Source: Muriicola sp. Z0-33 (GTDB lineage: Bacteria > Bacteroidota > Bacteroidia > Flavobacteriales > Flavobacteriaceae). Taken from it: a stretch of DNA of 64,000 bases. Under the pieces are notes generated by a model, which saw only the letters and a program-made list of their open reading frames with translations, did not search any database and was not told the origin of the DNA. Position numbers and translations under genes: made by a program. The stretch lies in contig NZ_JAFMPW010000006.1 of NCBI RefSeq assembly GCF_026126425.1, forward strand, positions 124,001 through 188,000, read 5' to 3'. This document shows, in pieces, positions 8,056 to 17,055 of the stretch (within the stretch, counting starts at the first letter, position 1; each line of letters begins with the position of its first letter).

Positions 8056-9154
8056 TTATTCTTCTTTCTGCCCGGTCATCATTAAATATGCTTTGAGGAA
8101 CTGATCAATTTGCCCGTCCATCACTGCATCGACATTCCCGGTTTCTTCCCCGCTTCTGACATCCTTTACCAATTTATACGGATGCATCACATAATTTCTG
8201 ATTTGGGAGCCCCATTCTATTTTCATCTTGGAAGATTCTATTGCATCCCTGGCTTCCTGCTTTTTTCGAAGTTCAATTTCGTAGAGCTGCGATTTTAGCA
8301 TTTTCATGGCCGTTGCTCTGTTATCGTGTTGAGAGCGGGAATCGGAGCAGGAAATTTGAATACCTGATGGCTTGTGCACCAATTGTACTTTGGTTTCAAC
8401 CTTATTTACATTTTGACCACCGGCACCGCTAGATCTTGCCGTTGTTATTTCAATATCCGATGGGTTGATGTCTATTTCTATGCTGTCATCCACAAGTGGA
8501 TATACATAAACAGAGGCAAATGAGGTATGGCGTTTCGCATTGCTATCAAAGGGAGAAATACGTACTAATCTGTGTACTCCATTCTCGCCTTTCAGCCAAC
8601 CAAAGGCATAATCGCCATCAATTTCCAATGTTACCGTTTTAATGCCGGCAACATCACCTTCCTGGTAGTTCAACTCTCTTATTTTATATCCATTTTTTTC
8701 GCTCCACATAATATACATCCTCATAAGCATAGCCGCCCAATCGCAACTTTCTGTCCCGCCTGCGCCGGCTGTTATCTGGAGCACGGCAGTCATTTCATCG
8801 CCTTCTTCGGAAAGCATATTCTTAAATTCGAGTTTTTCAATGGCCGCGAGCGTCTTTTGGTAGTGGAGTTCTACCTCGGCCTCCCCAACATCTCCTTCTT
8901 GTAGAAATTCCAATAAGACTTCCAAGTCGCTTAATAAGGTATTGGCCGCGTTATAGTCGTCTACCCACTGTTTTTTGGACTGTATAAAGCGCATATGCGC
9001 CTGTGCTGTCTGCGGGTTGTCCCAAAAATCTGGCGCCAGGGTTTTCTCCTGCTCATTTTCTATTTCAATAAGTTTGGCATCTATGTCAAAGATACCTCCT
9101 TAACGCACCAAGGCGATCTAAAAGACCTTTATAAAGGTCTGTGCTAATTGTCAT
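8056..9154 (-). CDS. prfB: Peptide chain release factor 2, with programmed +1 frameshift
   Basis: RF2 reads UAA and UGA stop codons and triggers peptide release. The gene is in two frames. ATG at 9154 opens 22 codons ([10 protein letters not shown] then [12 protein letters not shown]) ending at an in-frame TGA (9088-9086). Skipping one base (T9088) continues as [12 protein letters not shown] through 343 residues, 365 in total, the normal RF2 length. The SPF recognition tripeptide (RISPFDS) identifies RF2 rather than RF1, and [10 protein letters not shown] holds the catalytic GGQ. Calling only the open frame from 8994 (312 residues) would lose the N-terminal part. The first base after the stop is C, the weak context known to favour shifting. 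Confidence 0.97.
9085..9100 (-). promoter_or_regulatory. prfB programmed +1 frameshift site
   Basis: AGGAGG-TAT-CTT-TGA-C on the minus strand. A Shine-Dalgarno-like AGGAGG sits 3 bases before the slippery CTT codon, which is followed by UGA and C. This is the canonical autoregulatory site, where low RF2 lets the ribosome pause at UGA and slip +1. Confidence 0.96.
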
Positions 9155-9169
9155 TCCTAAAATTTGAAA

Positions 9170-9177
9170 CAAAAATA
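9170..9177 (-). promoter_or_regulatory. -7 element upstream of prfB
   Basis: TATTTTTG on the minus strand lies 15 bp before the prfB ATG at 9154. It supports the upstream start rather than the one at 8994. No TTG box is seen at the expected spacing. Confidence 0.5.
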
Positions 9178-9334
9178 GCACACTTTTTTGGAAATCCATC
9201 GGTTATGAGTCGGTCCCCATCTTGTTCGGAATGCCCAAATACATTTCGTTCTAAATGCTATGTAGAAAGTATGTGCATTTATAAGAGGAAATTATCTAAA
9301 TTTAGTGCTTGCTAACGAGGATTAAAACTATAAC

Positions 9335-11755
9335 ATGAGAAGAAACAACTTTTTATCTATTTGCTTGCTATTTTTTTATTGCACTTTACTTCAGGCGCAA
9401 TTCTCGGAGAAAAGTAAAGATTATCAAAAATTTAATGGTTTTTTTAATTTCTATTATGACGATAGTGCCGATAAGATATATCTTGAAGTAACGGATTTAA
9501 ACACGGAGTTTCTCTATGTGTATTCCCTTAGTAGTGGAATAGGAAGTAATGATATAGGTTTAGATAGAGGACAACTTGGAAATGAGCAAGTTGTGTATTT
9601 TAAAAAGTCAGGAAGTAAACTTTTGCTGATACAGCCGAATATGCAATTCAGGGCCTTGACAGATAATGTACTTGAAAGGAGATCTGTAGAGCAGGCCTTT
9701 GCTAAATCGGTGCTTTGGGGCTTTAAGATAGAGGAAGAGAAAAACGGCAAGTACATTATTGATATAACCGATTTTCTCATGCAGGATGCTCATGGAGTGG
9801 CCAGGAGCTTAAAGCTGGCGAAAGAGGGTTCTTATACCCTGGATAAATCTAAAAGTGCGTTAGCATTGGAGCGGACCAGGGGCTTTCCTAAAAACCTGGA
9901 ATTTGATGTTACATTAACCTTTAAAGGAGAACCAAAAGGTGACCTCATCAGATCTGTTGCTCCTAATCCAGGACTTGTTACGGTAGCCCAACATCATTCT
10001 TTTATAGCACTGCCTGATGACAATTACAAAAAGAGGGTCTTTGATCCGCGATGTGGCTCTTATCCTTTTAGCTATTATGATTACGCAACTCCTGTTGAAT
10101 CGCCTATTCTAAAACGATTTATTACCCGCCACAGGTTGGAAAAGAAGCAGCCGGAAGCAAGTATGAGTGAGGCCGTTGAACCTATTATTTATTATTTGGA
10201 TAATGGAACTCCGGAACCGGTTCGTTCTGCTTTGCTCGATGGTGGCAGATGGTGGAATGAGGCCTTTGAAGCCATAGGGTTTAAAAATGCTTTTCAACTA
10301 AAAATCTTACCAGACGATGCAGATCCCCTGGACGTGCGATACAATGTTATTCAGTGGGTGCACAGGTCTACCAGAGGTTGGAGCTATGGCAGCAGCATAA
10401 CAGACCCCAGAACTGGCGAAATCATTAAAGGTCATGTAAGTCTGGGAAGTCTCAGGATACGACAGGATTTCCTTATAGCCCAGGCTCTGATGAACAAACC
10501 TTTTGCCGAGCGTGATGATAATCATGAGGCCATGCTAAATTTAGCCCTGGCAAGGATACGACAGCTCTCTGCTCACGAAATTGGGCATACTCTGGGTTTT
10601 GCTCATAATTTTGCTGCAAGTACCAATAACCGGGCTTCCGTGATGGATTATCCGCATCCTCAATTTAGTTTAAATAATGGGGAAATCGATTTTTCCAATG
10701 CCTATGACACCGGAATAGGGGCATGGGATAAGGTTACCGTAGCTTATTCCTATTCGCAGTTCGCAGAGGAGGCAGTGGAACGCGATGCGCTAAATGTAAT
10801 TCTGGATAACGCCAAGAATGCCGGACTTCGATATATTTCAGATCAGGATGCCAGACCAATGGGTGGGGCGCATGTACTGGCACACCTATGGGATAATGGT
10901 AAAAGTGCAAGTGACGAGCTCAGTGAGGTTTTAGAAATTAGAAAAGTTGCCATTGATAACTTTTCCATAGATAATATCCGTTCAAATGAGCCCAATTCTG
11001 TGTTGGAAGACGTATTTGCCCCCCTGTATTTCTTTCACCGCTACCAAACCGAGGCCGTGGCCAAGGTAATTGGTGGGCTAAATTACAATTATACCGTAAA
11101 AGGAGATGGGCAAACAACAGTGCAGGTGGTAGAAAGAACGATGCAGGAAAATGCCCTTAAAAGTATTCTTACAACCCTGGACGCCCAGCATCTGGCAATT
11201 CCCAGAGAGAAACTATCTCTCTTTCCACCAAGGGCCATCGGCTATGAAAAAACCCGGGAATCGTTTAAAGGAAAAACCGGAGTATCTTTCGATGCATTAT
11301 CAGCAGCAGAAACGGCTGCAGATATGACTCTGACATTACTATTGCATCCCGAGCGCGCATCCAGGTTGATACAACAGACAGGTTTAGATCCTAAACAACT
11401 GGGGCTTGACGAGGTTTTTGACATGTTGGTAAAAAACACCCTGGAGAAGAAAAAAAGTGATGCTTACCTCAATGAAGTGCAGCAGAGTATTAATTTTCGT
11501 GTACTCTTCCATATCATGAATCTGGCAGCACACAAGGGGGTACATCCTCAAGTGAACGCTTTGGCCAATGCCCAATTGCAAAAACTGGCTTTAAAAAACA
11601 TTACAATCCCTGTTGCGTCAAAAGATAAAGATCCTTACAGGGGAGAGATAGCAAGAAGAATTTCTGACTTTTATAAATTTCCAGAACAGTTTAAGGTAAT
11701 TGCTGCACCAAAAATTCCTGATGGATCACCTATTGGGATGGCTTGTATGCAATAA
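9335..11755 (+). CDS. Exported zinc-dependent metalloprotease (zincin, DUF5117/DUF4953-like)
   Basis: An 806-residue protein with a cleavable signal (about residues 1-22, ending LLQAQ). The zincin consensus HEIGHTLGFAH is at residues 414-424 (ligands His414, His418, His424, catalytic Glu415). A Met-turn Met437 follows in SVMDYP, as in metzincins. Large N- and C-terminal regions match what I recall of the Bacteroidota zinc-protease family built from DUF5117, DUF5118 and DUF4953 domains, whose substrates are unknown. It is probably periplasmic or outer-membrane associated. It stands alone; the following ltaE begins 61 bp downstream across a CAATTAA-type repeat. Confidence 0.9.
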   Translation: MRRNNFLSICLLFFYCTLLQAQFSEKSKDYQKFNGFFNFYYDDSADKIYLEVTDLNTEFLYVYSLSSGIGSNDIGLDRGQLGNEQVVYFKKSGSKLLLIQPNMQFRALTDNVLERRSVEQAFAKSVLWGFKIEEEKNGKYIIDITDFLMQDAHGVARSLKLAKEGSYTLDKSKSALALERTRGFPKNLEFDVTLTFKGEPKGDLIRSVAPNPGLVTVAQHHSFIALPDDNYKKRVFDPRCGSYPFSYYDYATPVESPILKRFITRHRLEKKQPEASMSEAVEPIIYYLDNGTPEPVRSALLDGGRWWNEAFEAIGFKNAFQLKILPDDADPLDVRYNVIQWVHRSTRGWSYGSSITDPRTGEIIKGHVSLGSLRIRQDFLIAQALMNKPFAERDDNHEAMLNLALARIRQLSAHEIGHTLGFAHNFAASTNNRASVMDYPHPQFSLNNGEIDFSNAYDTGIGAWDKVTVAYSYSQFAEEAVERDALNVILDNAKNAGLRYISDQDARPMGGAHVLAHLWDNGKSASDELSEVLEIRKVAIDNFSIDNIRSNEPNSVLEDVFAPLYFFHRYQTEAVAKVIGGLNYNYTVKGDGQTTVQVVERTMQENALKSILTTLDAQHLAIPREKLSLFPPRAIGYEKTRESFKGKTGVSFDALSAAETAADMTLTLLLHPERASRLIQQTGLDPKQLGLDEVFDMLVKNTLEKKKSDAYLNEVQQSINFRVLFHIMNLAAHKGVHPQVNALANAQLQKLALKNITIPVASKDKDPYRGEIARRISDFYKFPEQFKVIAAPKIPDGSPIGMACMQ

Positions 11756-11804
11756 GCAATTATCAATTAACAATAAACAATTAACAATTAGCAATAAACA
11801 ATAA
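11756..11804. repeat. Degenerate CAATTAA/CAATAAA intergenic repeat
   Basis: Directly after the zincin stop codon the gap consists almost wholly of tandem variants of CAATTAA, CAATAAA and CAATTAG. It is similar in character to the AATACTG array at 7992, with a different unit. Confidence 0.7.
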
Positions 11805-11816
11805 GAAGAGGAACCC

Positions 11817-12839
11817 TTGAAGATAAATCTAATAAGTGATACAGTAACAAAGCCGAGTCCGGGAATGTTATCGGCCATGATGTCTGCCGAGGTAGGCGAC
11901 GATGTATTTAAAGAGGACCCCTCGGTTAATGCATTGGAGGAGAAGGCTGCTTCTCTTTTTCAAAGGGAGGCGGCATTATTTTTCCCGAGTGGGACTATGA
12001 CCAATCAGACCGCCATTAAACTTCATACGAATCCAGGCGACCAACTTATCTGCGACAAATATGCACATGTATATAACTATGAAGGGGGAGGGGTGAGTTT
12101 TAATAGTGGAGTTTCTTGCCGATTGGTTGATGGTCACCGGGGTATGATGAAGGCAGAGCAGGTAGAAGCAGCAGTGAATCCGCCAGATTTCTATCACAGT
12201 CCACTTACAAAACTGGTCTGTATAGAAAACACGACCAACAAGGGAGGGGGCGCCTGCTGGGATTTTGACGAGTTAAAACATATTCAGCAAATATGTAAAA
12301 AGCATAGCCTTGCGTATCATCTGGATGGTGCACGTTTGTGGAATGCCCTGGTAAATGGTAGTCATACCGCCTCGGATTACGGAAAACTTTTTGATACAAT
12401 CAGTGTGTGCCTCAGCAAAGGACTAGGTTGCCCGGTAGGATCTATTTTAATTGGTGACAGTAACACTATAGAAAAGGCCATTCGCATACGGAAAATCCTT
12501 GGAGGGGGAATGAGGCAGGCCGGTTATCTGGCAGCTGCAGGAATTTATGCTTTAGACCACAATATTGACAGGCTAGCAGAGGATCACAAGAAAGCGAAAG
12601 AAATTGCTGGGGTGTTAAAAGCACATAAACTGGTAAAAAAAGTTGAACCTGTAGAAACTAATATTATCATTTTTGAGGTGAACGAGGACATGGTAAAAGC
12701 GGAACACTTTATACAAAAATTACTAGAGAAGGACATCCATATCATAGGAATGGGGCAGGGGAAACTCAGGATGGTTACTCACCTGGATTATACCGATGAG
12801 ATGCACGGATATTTGTTAGAAATTTTAAAATCAATATAA
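11817..12839 (+). CDS. ltaE: Low-specificity L-threonine aldolase
   Basis: A 340-residue fold-type I PLP enzyme that cleaves threonine/allo-threonine to glycine and acetaldehyde. The start is a TTG at 11817 preceded by AGAAGAGG, and the protein aligns from its first residues with the family (MKINLISDTVTKPSPGML). The PLP-binding lysine is Lys201 in CLSKGLGCPVGS, and HLDGARLWNA contains the PLP-contacting Asp. The length is typical. The 3' end overlaps the convergent YegP-like gene by 9 bp. Confidence 0.93.
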   Translation: MKINLISDTVTKPSPGMLSAMMSAEVGDDVFKEDPSVNALEEKAASLFQREAALFFPSGTMTNQTAIKLHTNPGDQLICDKYAHVYNYEGGGVSFNSGVSCRLVDGHRGMMKAEQVEAAVNPPDFYHSPLTKLVCIENTTNKGGGACWDFDELKHIQQICKKHSLAYHLDGARLWNALVNGSHTASDYGKLFDTISVCLSKGLGCPVGSILIGDSNTIEKAIRIRKILGGGMRQAGYLAAAGIYALDHNIDRLAEDHKKAKEIAGVLKAHKLVKKVEPVETNIIIFEVNEDMVKAEHFIQKLLEKDIHIIGMGQGKLRMVTHLDYTDEMHGYLLEILKSI

Positions 12840-13157
12840 ACCAGCATCTCCGGAAATACTGCTAATCCGGTTTTTCAAGTTTTTAATGCCGTTTTCCATT
12901 CCCGCTTCAGAGCCGTAACGCTGACTTTTGCCAATCACCTTGCCGCTTAAATCTTTTAAGTTGAACAGGAAATTGCCCTCATGATCTGTCTTCCTTTCAA
13001 ATACGGATTGCTTTTTTATAATAGGATTTAAATCGTCTATAGTTCGATGTACTTCCTCTTCACTTTTAAAATCAACGCTGTTTAAAAGGACATTGCCATC
13101 ACGTGTTTTAAGCTTAAACTGATAGGAATTGTTTTTTCCTTTATTAATCTCGATCAT
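12831..13157 (-). CDS. YegP/DUF1508-family protein, two repeats
   Basis: A 108-residue cytoplasmic protein with two tandem beta-beta-alpha units. The first is about residues 8-50 (YQFKLKTRDGNVLLNS) and the second about 60-100 (FLFNLKDLSGKVIGKSQRY, then the GMENGIKNLK helix). This is the DUF1508/YegP fold; its function is unknown. The stop codon lies inside the last codons of ltaE, giving a 9-bp tail-to-tail overlap and no room for a separate terminator. Confidence 0.85.
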   Translation of the reverse strand: MIEINKGKNNSYQFKLKTRDGNVLLNSVDFKSEEEVHRTIDDLNPIIKKQSVFERKTDHEGNFLFNLKDLSGKVIGKSQRYGSEAGMENGIKNLKNRISSISGDAGLY

Positions 13158-13229
13158 AGCACTACTTTTTCTAAAAATAACACAAAATCTCCAATAAAGC
13201 TATCGACTTATTGGCAAGGTTTATAAGGA

Positions 13230-13556
13230 TTATTTGAATAAACCATCCATTCCCGGAATATTGGGCATGCCTTCTTTGGCAACTGCTGCCAATTCCGTTT
13301 CGTGAATTTCCGAAGCCTTCGCAATTGCCTTGTTAATGGTTAAAACAAGATAATCTTCAAGCTGTTCTTTGTCATCGAGTAAACTATCATCTATGCTGAT
13401 AGATTTCAGCACTCGATTGGCGGTAATCGTAACCGAGAGAAGCTGGTCTGAAGAACTTTCCTCCAATGTTACTGTATTTAATCTTTCCTTTGTCTGCTTA
13501 ACCTTTTCCTGGGTTTCTTTGAATTTACCCATCATTCCCATGAGATCTCCGAACAT
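13230..13556 (-). CDS. YbaB/EbfC-family nucleoid-associated protein
   Basis: A 108-residue protein. The N-terminal helix is rich in K, E and Q ([20 protein letters not shown]), followed by a small beta-sheet and a C-terminal helix. This is the YbaB/EbfC layout, a DNA-binding dimer that coats DNA without strict sequence specificity. In many bacteria the gene follows dnaX and precedes recR, but here it stands alone, divergent from the S9 peptidase. A TAATTTTG -7 element lies 24 bp upstream. Confidence 0.88.
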   Translation of the reverse strand: MFGDLMGMMGKFKETQEKVKQTKERLNTVTLEESSSDQLLSVTITANRVLKSISIDDSLLDDKEQLEDYLVLTINKAIAKASEIHETELAAVAKEGMPNIPGMDGLFK

Positions 13557-13580
13557 ATCTTTTTGTTTAAAATGCTAGAT

Positions 13581-13588
13581 CAAAATTA
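13581..13588 (-). promoter_or_regulatory. -7 element for the YbaB-family gene
   Basis: TAATTTTG on the minus strand, 24 bp before the ATG at 13556. It lies in the 39-bp divergent gap shared with the S9 peptidase gene. Confidence 0.5.
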
Positions 13589-13595
13589 GTAAATT

Positions 13596-15755
13596 ATGCC
13601 CCTAAATAAAGAATTAATGTATGCATTTATAAAAAGAGACCTGGTTATATTATTAAGTATTACTTTAGCCGTTTCTTGTCAAAATCAAAATAAAAAGATG
13701 TTGAGAGCAAAGGCGCCAGTTGCCGAAAAATCCCCAAAAGAACTCGAGAAACACGGAGACATAAGGGTAGATAATTACTATTGGTTGAATGATAGGGAAA
13801 ATCCAAAAGTCCTCAGCTACCTGGAGGAAGAAAATGCTTATTATAAAAAACTTACTGCCCATACTAAGGAGTTTGAGCAGTCGCTTTTTGAGGAGATGAA
13901 ATCGAGGATTAAGGAAGACGACACTTCTGTACCTTACAAGAAAAACGGATACTGGTATGTGACACGTTATGAAAATGGAAAAGAATATCCGATATACGGC
14001 AGAAAAAAAACAAATCTTGAGGCTGATGAAGAGATTATGTTCAATTGCAACGAAATGGCATCGGGACATGAATATTTTAATTTGGGAGGGTTATCTGTCA
14101 GTCCAGATAATAAGCTGGCAGCTTTTGGTGTAGATACGGTTTCCAGAAGGCAATATACCATTAGAATTAAGGATTTGGAATCTGAAAAAATACTGGATGA
14201 CATCATAGAAAACACTACGGGCGGTGCGGTGTGGGCAAATGATGGTAAAACCCTTTTCTATTCGAAAAAAGACCCCGAGACCCTGCGTTCTAACAAAATT
14301 TATAAACATAAAGTGGGCACGCCCTCTTCCTTGGATGAAGTGGTATTTCATGAAGAGGATGAGACATTCAGCACTTTTGTCTACAAAACAAAGTCGAAGA
14401 AGTACATTGTAATTGGCTCATACAGCACCCTGACCACAGAATATCAAATAATCCCTGCTGATGATCCAGATAGTGCATTAAGGATGTTTTCTCCCAGAAC
14501 TCGAGGCCTGGAATATAACATTTCGCATTATGGTAATCATTTCTACATACTCACCAATAAGGATAATGCCCGGAATTTTAAACTTATGAAAACTTCAGAA
14601 GATAGCACCTTAGCCGATAATTGGGAAGAATTTATTGGTCATAGGAAAGATGTGCTATTGGAAGATATCGATATTTTCAAAGATTATTATGTCCTCACAG
14701 AAAGAGAGAATGGGTTAAATAAACTAAGAATTGTCAGATGGGATTCACAGGAGGAGTATTATTTACCTTTTGATAGTGAGACTTATACGGCCAATGTGGG
14801 GATTAACCCGGATTTTGATACTGAAACCCTGAGGTATTCTTATAATTCGCTGACCACACCAAGGTCTATAATAGATTTTAACCTGAGTACCAGGGTAAAG
14901 GAAATTAAAAAGGAACAGGAAGTACTTGGGGGTAAATTTGACAAAGCCAATTACCGATCCGAAAGAATTTGGGCAACTGCAAGGGATGGGGTTAAGGTTC
15001 CTATTTCCCTGGTGTATCACAAAGACACCCGGATTAATAACAAGACCCCCCTGTTACAGTATGCATACGGATCTTACGGAGCCACAATAGATCCTTATTT
15101 TTCTACGGTAAGATTAAGCCTTCTGGATAGAGGTTTTGTTTATGCCCTGACACATGTAAGGGGAGGACAGTACCTTGGGAGGCCTTGGTACGATGATGGG
15201 AAGCTGCTAAATAAAAAGAACACGTTTACAGACTTTATAGACTGTTCAAAATTCCTGATTTCAAAGCAATATACCAGTTCGGAGCATTTGTATGCCATGG
15301 GAGGTTCTGCCGGTGGGCTGCTAATGGGTGCTATTGTTAATATGGCACCTGAGCTTTATAATGGCGTAATTGCGGCAGTACCTTTTGTAGATGTCATAAC
15401 AACTATGTCTGATGAATCTATCCCTCTTACGACGGGCGAATACGATGAATGGGGCAATCCTGACGATAAAGTGCAATATGATTATATGAAATCGTATTCT
15501 CCATATGATCAGGTAAGTGCACAAGAATACCCTAATATGTTGGTAACCACAGGATTACATGATTCTCAGGTGCAGTATTGGGAACCTGCTAAATGGGTTG
15601 CTAAACTTAGGCAATACAAGACAGATGATCACCTCTTATTTCTCGACACCAATATGGACGCCGGGCATGGCGGGGCCTCAGGAAGGTTTGAGGCTCTAAA
15701 GGAGGTGGCAAAGGAGTACACCTTTTTGCTCGATTTAGAACGGAAAATTCCATAA
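13596..15755 (+). CDS. Oligopeptidase B-like S9 family serine peptidase lipoprotein
   Basis: A 719-residue prolyl-oligopeptidase-family enzyme. The N-terminus carries a lipoprotein-type signal ending AVSC (Cys27); Met8 at 13617 gives a more usual short signal and may be the true start. A seven-bladed propeller region (about 100-450) precedes the alpha/beta-hydrolase domain. The triad is Ser571 in GGSAGG, Asp656 in LHDSQVQYWE and His691 in DAGHGGASGR. The closing segment and GGSAGG block are closest to oligopeptidase B (PtrB), which cuts short peptides after basic residues. Location outside the inner membrane is inferred from the signal. Confidence 0.92.
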   Translation: MPLNKELMYAFIKRDLVILLSITLAVSCQNQNKKMLRAKAPVAEKSPKELEKHGDIRVDNYYWLNDRENPKVLSYLEEENAYYKKLTAHTKEFEQSLFEEMKSRIKEDDTSVPYKKNGYWYVTRYENGKEYPIYGRKKTNLEADEEIMFNCNEMASGHEYFNLGGLSVSPDNKLAAFGVDTVSRRQYTIRIKDLESEKILDDIIENTTGGAVWANDGKTLFYSKKDPETLRSNKIYKHKVGTPSSLDEVVFHEEDETFSTFVYKTKSKKYIVIGSYSTLTTEYQIIPADDPDSALRMFSPRTRGLEYNISHYGNHFYILTNKDNARNFKLMKTSEDSTLADNWEEFIGHRKDVLLEDIDIFKDYYVLTERENGLNKLRIVRWDSQEEYYLPFDSETYTANVGINPDFDTETLRYSYNSLTTPRSIIDFNLSTRVKEIKKEQEVLGGKFDKANYRSERIWATARDGVKVPISLVYHKDTRINNKTPLLQYAYGSYGATIDPYFSTVRLSLLDRGFVYALTHVRGGQYLGRPWYDDGKLLNKKNTFTDFIDCSKFLISKQYTSSEHLYAMGGSAGGLLMGAIVNMAPELYNGVIAAVPFVDVITTMSDESIPLTTGEYDEWGNPDDKVQYDYMKSYSPYDQVSAQEYPNMLVTTGLHDSQVQYWEPAKWVAKLRQYKTDDHLLFLDTNMDAGHGGASGRFEALKEVAKEYTFLLDLERKIP

Positions 15756-15769
15756 TTCAAAAAAAAGAG

Positions 15770-15777
15770 TAATTTTG
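15770..15777 (+). promoter_or_regulatory. -7 element for the cysteine-synthase-like gene
   Basis: TAATTTTG matches TAnnTTTG, 51 bp before the ATG at 15829. No proper TTG box is seen upstream. Confidence 0.45.
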
Positions 15778-15828
15778 CGTTTAGATTATGGCTGTTTTCA
15801 AAACACCAAATTTTGCTAACCTTACTTT

Positions 15829-16869
15829 ATGGATAACAAGATAAATGCTTATAACAATATTCTTGAACTTATAGGTAATACTCCCTTAGTCAGATTAAAT
15901 ACTATTACAGCACCACTAAAAGGTAATTTCTATGCCAAAGTGGAGGCATTTAATCCGGGACATTCATCAAAAGACAGAATCGCGGCATATATTATTGAAA
16001 ATGCCGAACGTAAAGGGATACTCAAAGAGGGTAGCACTATTATTGAAACCACTTCTGGAAATACGGGTTTTAGTATAGCCATGGTGAGTATCATCAAGGG
16101 ATATGAATGTATTCTTGCCGTAAGTTCAAAATCTTCGAAAGATAAGATTGACATGCTGCGTTCTATGGGTGCCAAGGTCTATGTTTGTCCTGCTCATGTT
16201 AGCGCTGATGATCCCAGATCCTATTATCAGGTTGCAAAGAGATTACATGAAGAAACCAAAGGATCTATCTATATTAATCAATACTTCAACGAATTAAATA
16301 TAGCAGCTCATTACAATACAACTGGTCCTGAGATTTGGGAACAGACCAATGGGAACATAACACATCTTATTGCCTGTAGTGGAACAGGTGGAACGATTTC
16401 CGGTACTTCCAGGTTTTTAAAAGAACAGAATTCGGATATCAAGGTAATCGGAGTGGATGCGCATGGTTCGGTATTGAAGAAGTATCATGAAACAGGCGAA
16501 TTAGACACAAATGAGATCTATCCTTATCGTATAGAGGGGCTTGGAAAAAATCTTATTCCAGATGCGACAGATTTTGAAGCCATAGATGAGTTTATTAAGG
16601 TAACAGATGAGGAGAGTGCTCATACGGCTAGAGAAATATCTCAAAAAGAAGGGATATTTGTAGGATACACCAGTGGCGCTGTAGTTCAGGCAGTAAAACA
16701 ACTAAGTAAAAAAGGGGAATTTACCAAAGACAGTAATGTAGTGGTAATATTTCCAGATCACGGTTCCAGGTATATGAGTAAGATCTATAGTGATCAATGG
16801 ATGAATGATCAGGGCTTCCTGGACAGTAAAAGTGTCGGTGAAGAACGTGAAATACAGTTCGTAAAATAA
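15829..16869 (+). CDS. PLP-dependent cysteine synthase/CBS-type enzyme; candidate cysteate synthase
   Basis: A 346-residue fold-type II PLP enzyme. PLP lysine Lys48 is in GHSSKDRIA, the substrate-binding loop SGNTG is at residues 76-80, and GTGGTISGT forms the phosphate-binding glycine loop. The C-terminal [16 protein letters not shown] resembles the catalytic core of cystathionine beta-synthase more than CysK, and no CBS domains are attached. On sequence alone it could be a cysteine synthase, a CBS or a cysteate synthase. The next gene downstream encodes a serine-palmitoyltransferase-like enzyme, and in Bacteroidota such a pair fits the first two steps of sulfonolipid (capnine) formation. 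That substrate assignment is an inference. A terminator follows, so the pair need not be one transcript. Confidence 0.85.
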   Translation: MDNKINAYNNILELIGNTPLVRLNTITAPLKGNFYAKVEAFNPGHSSKDRIAAYIIENAERKGILKEGSTIIETTSGNTGFSIAMVSIIKGYECILAVSSKSSKDKIDMLRSMGAKVYVCPAHVSADDPRSYYQVAKRLHEETKGSIYINQYFNELNIAAHYNTTGPEIWEQTNGNITHLIACSGTGGTISGTSRFLKEQNSDIKVIGVDAHGSVLKKYHETGELDTNEIYPYRIEGLGKNLIPDATDFEAIDEFIKVTDEESAHTAREISQKEGIFVGYTSGAVVQAVKQLSKKGEFTKDSNVVVIFPDHGSRYMSKIYSDQWMNDQGFLDSKSVGEEREIQFVK

Positions 16870-16892
16870 TAAAATATCCAATTTTTATATAA

Positions 16893-16926
16893 GGGGCAAA
16901 GAGCAATAACTCTCTGCCCTTTTTTA
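16893..16926 (+). terminator. Intrinsic terminator after the cysteine-synthase-like gene
   Basis: Stem GGGCAAAGAG/CTCTCTGCCC (one mismatch), 6-base loop, then T6. It separates this gene from the acyltransferase gene at 17056. Confidence 0.88.
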
Positions 16927-16967
16927 TTGGTACTCAAAATAATTTATGAATCATGGACAAAAATCCA

Positions 16968-16975
16968 TAATTTTG
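16968..16975 (+). promoter_or_regulatory. -7 element for the acyltransferase gene
   Basis: TAATTTTG, followed by CGC as in the element at 15770 (TAATTTTGCG in both). The shared 10-mer in front of two functionally linked genes may reflect common control or chance. The leader would be about 75 nt. Confidence 0.45.
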
Positions 16976-17055
16976 CGCAATCCCGAATTTTTACCGGACA
17001 GGGCCGCGGTTGGCATCTTCCAGTTATGAATTATGGGATTACCAAACTAAACTAA

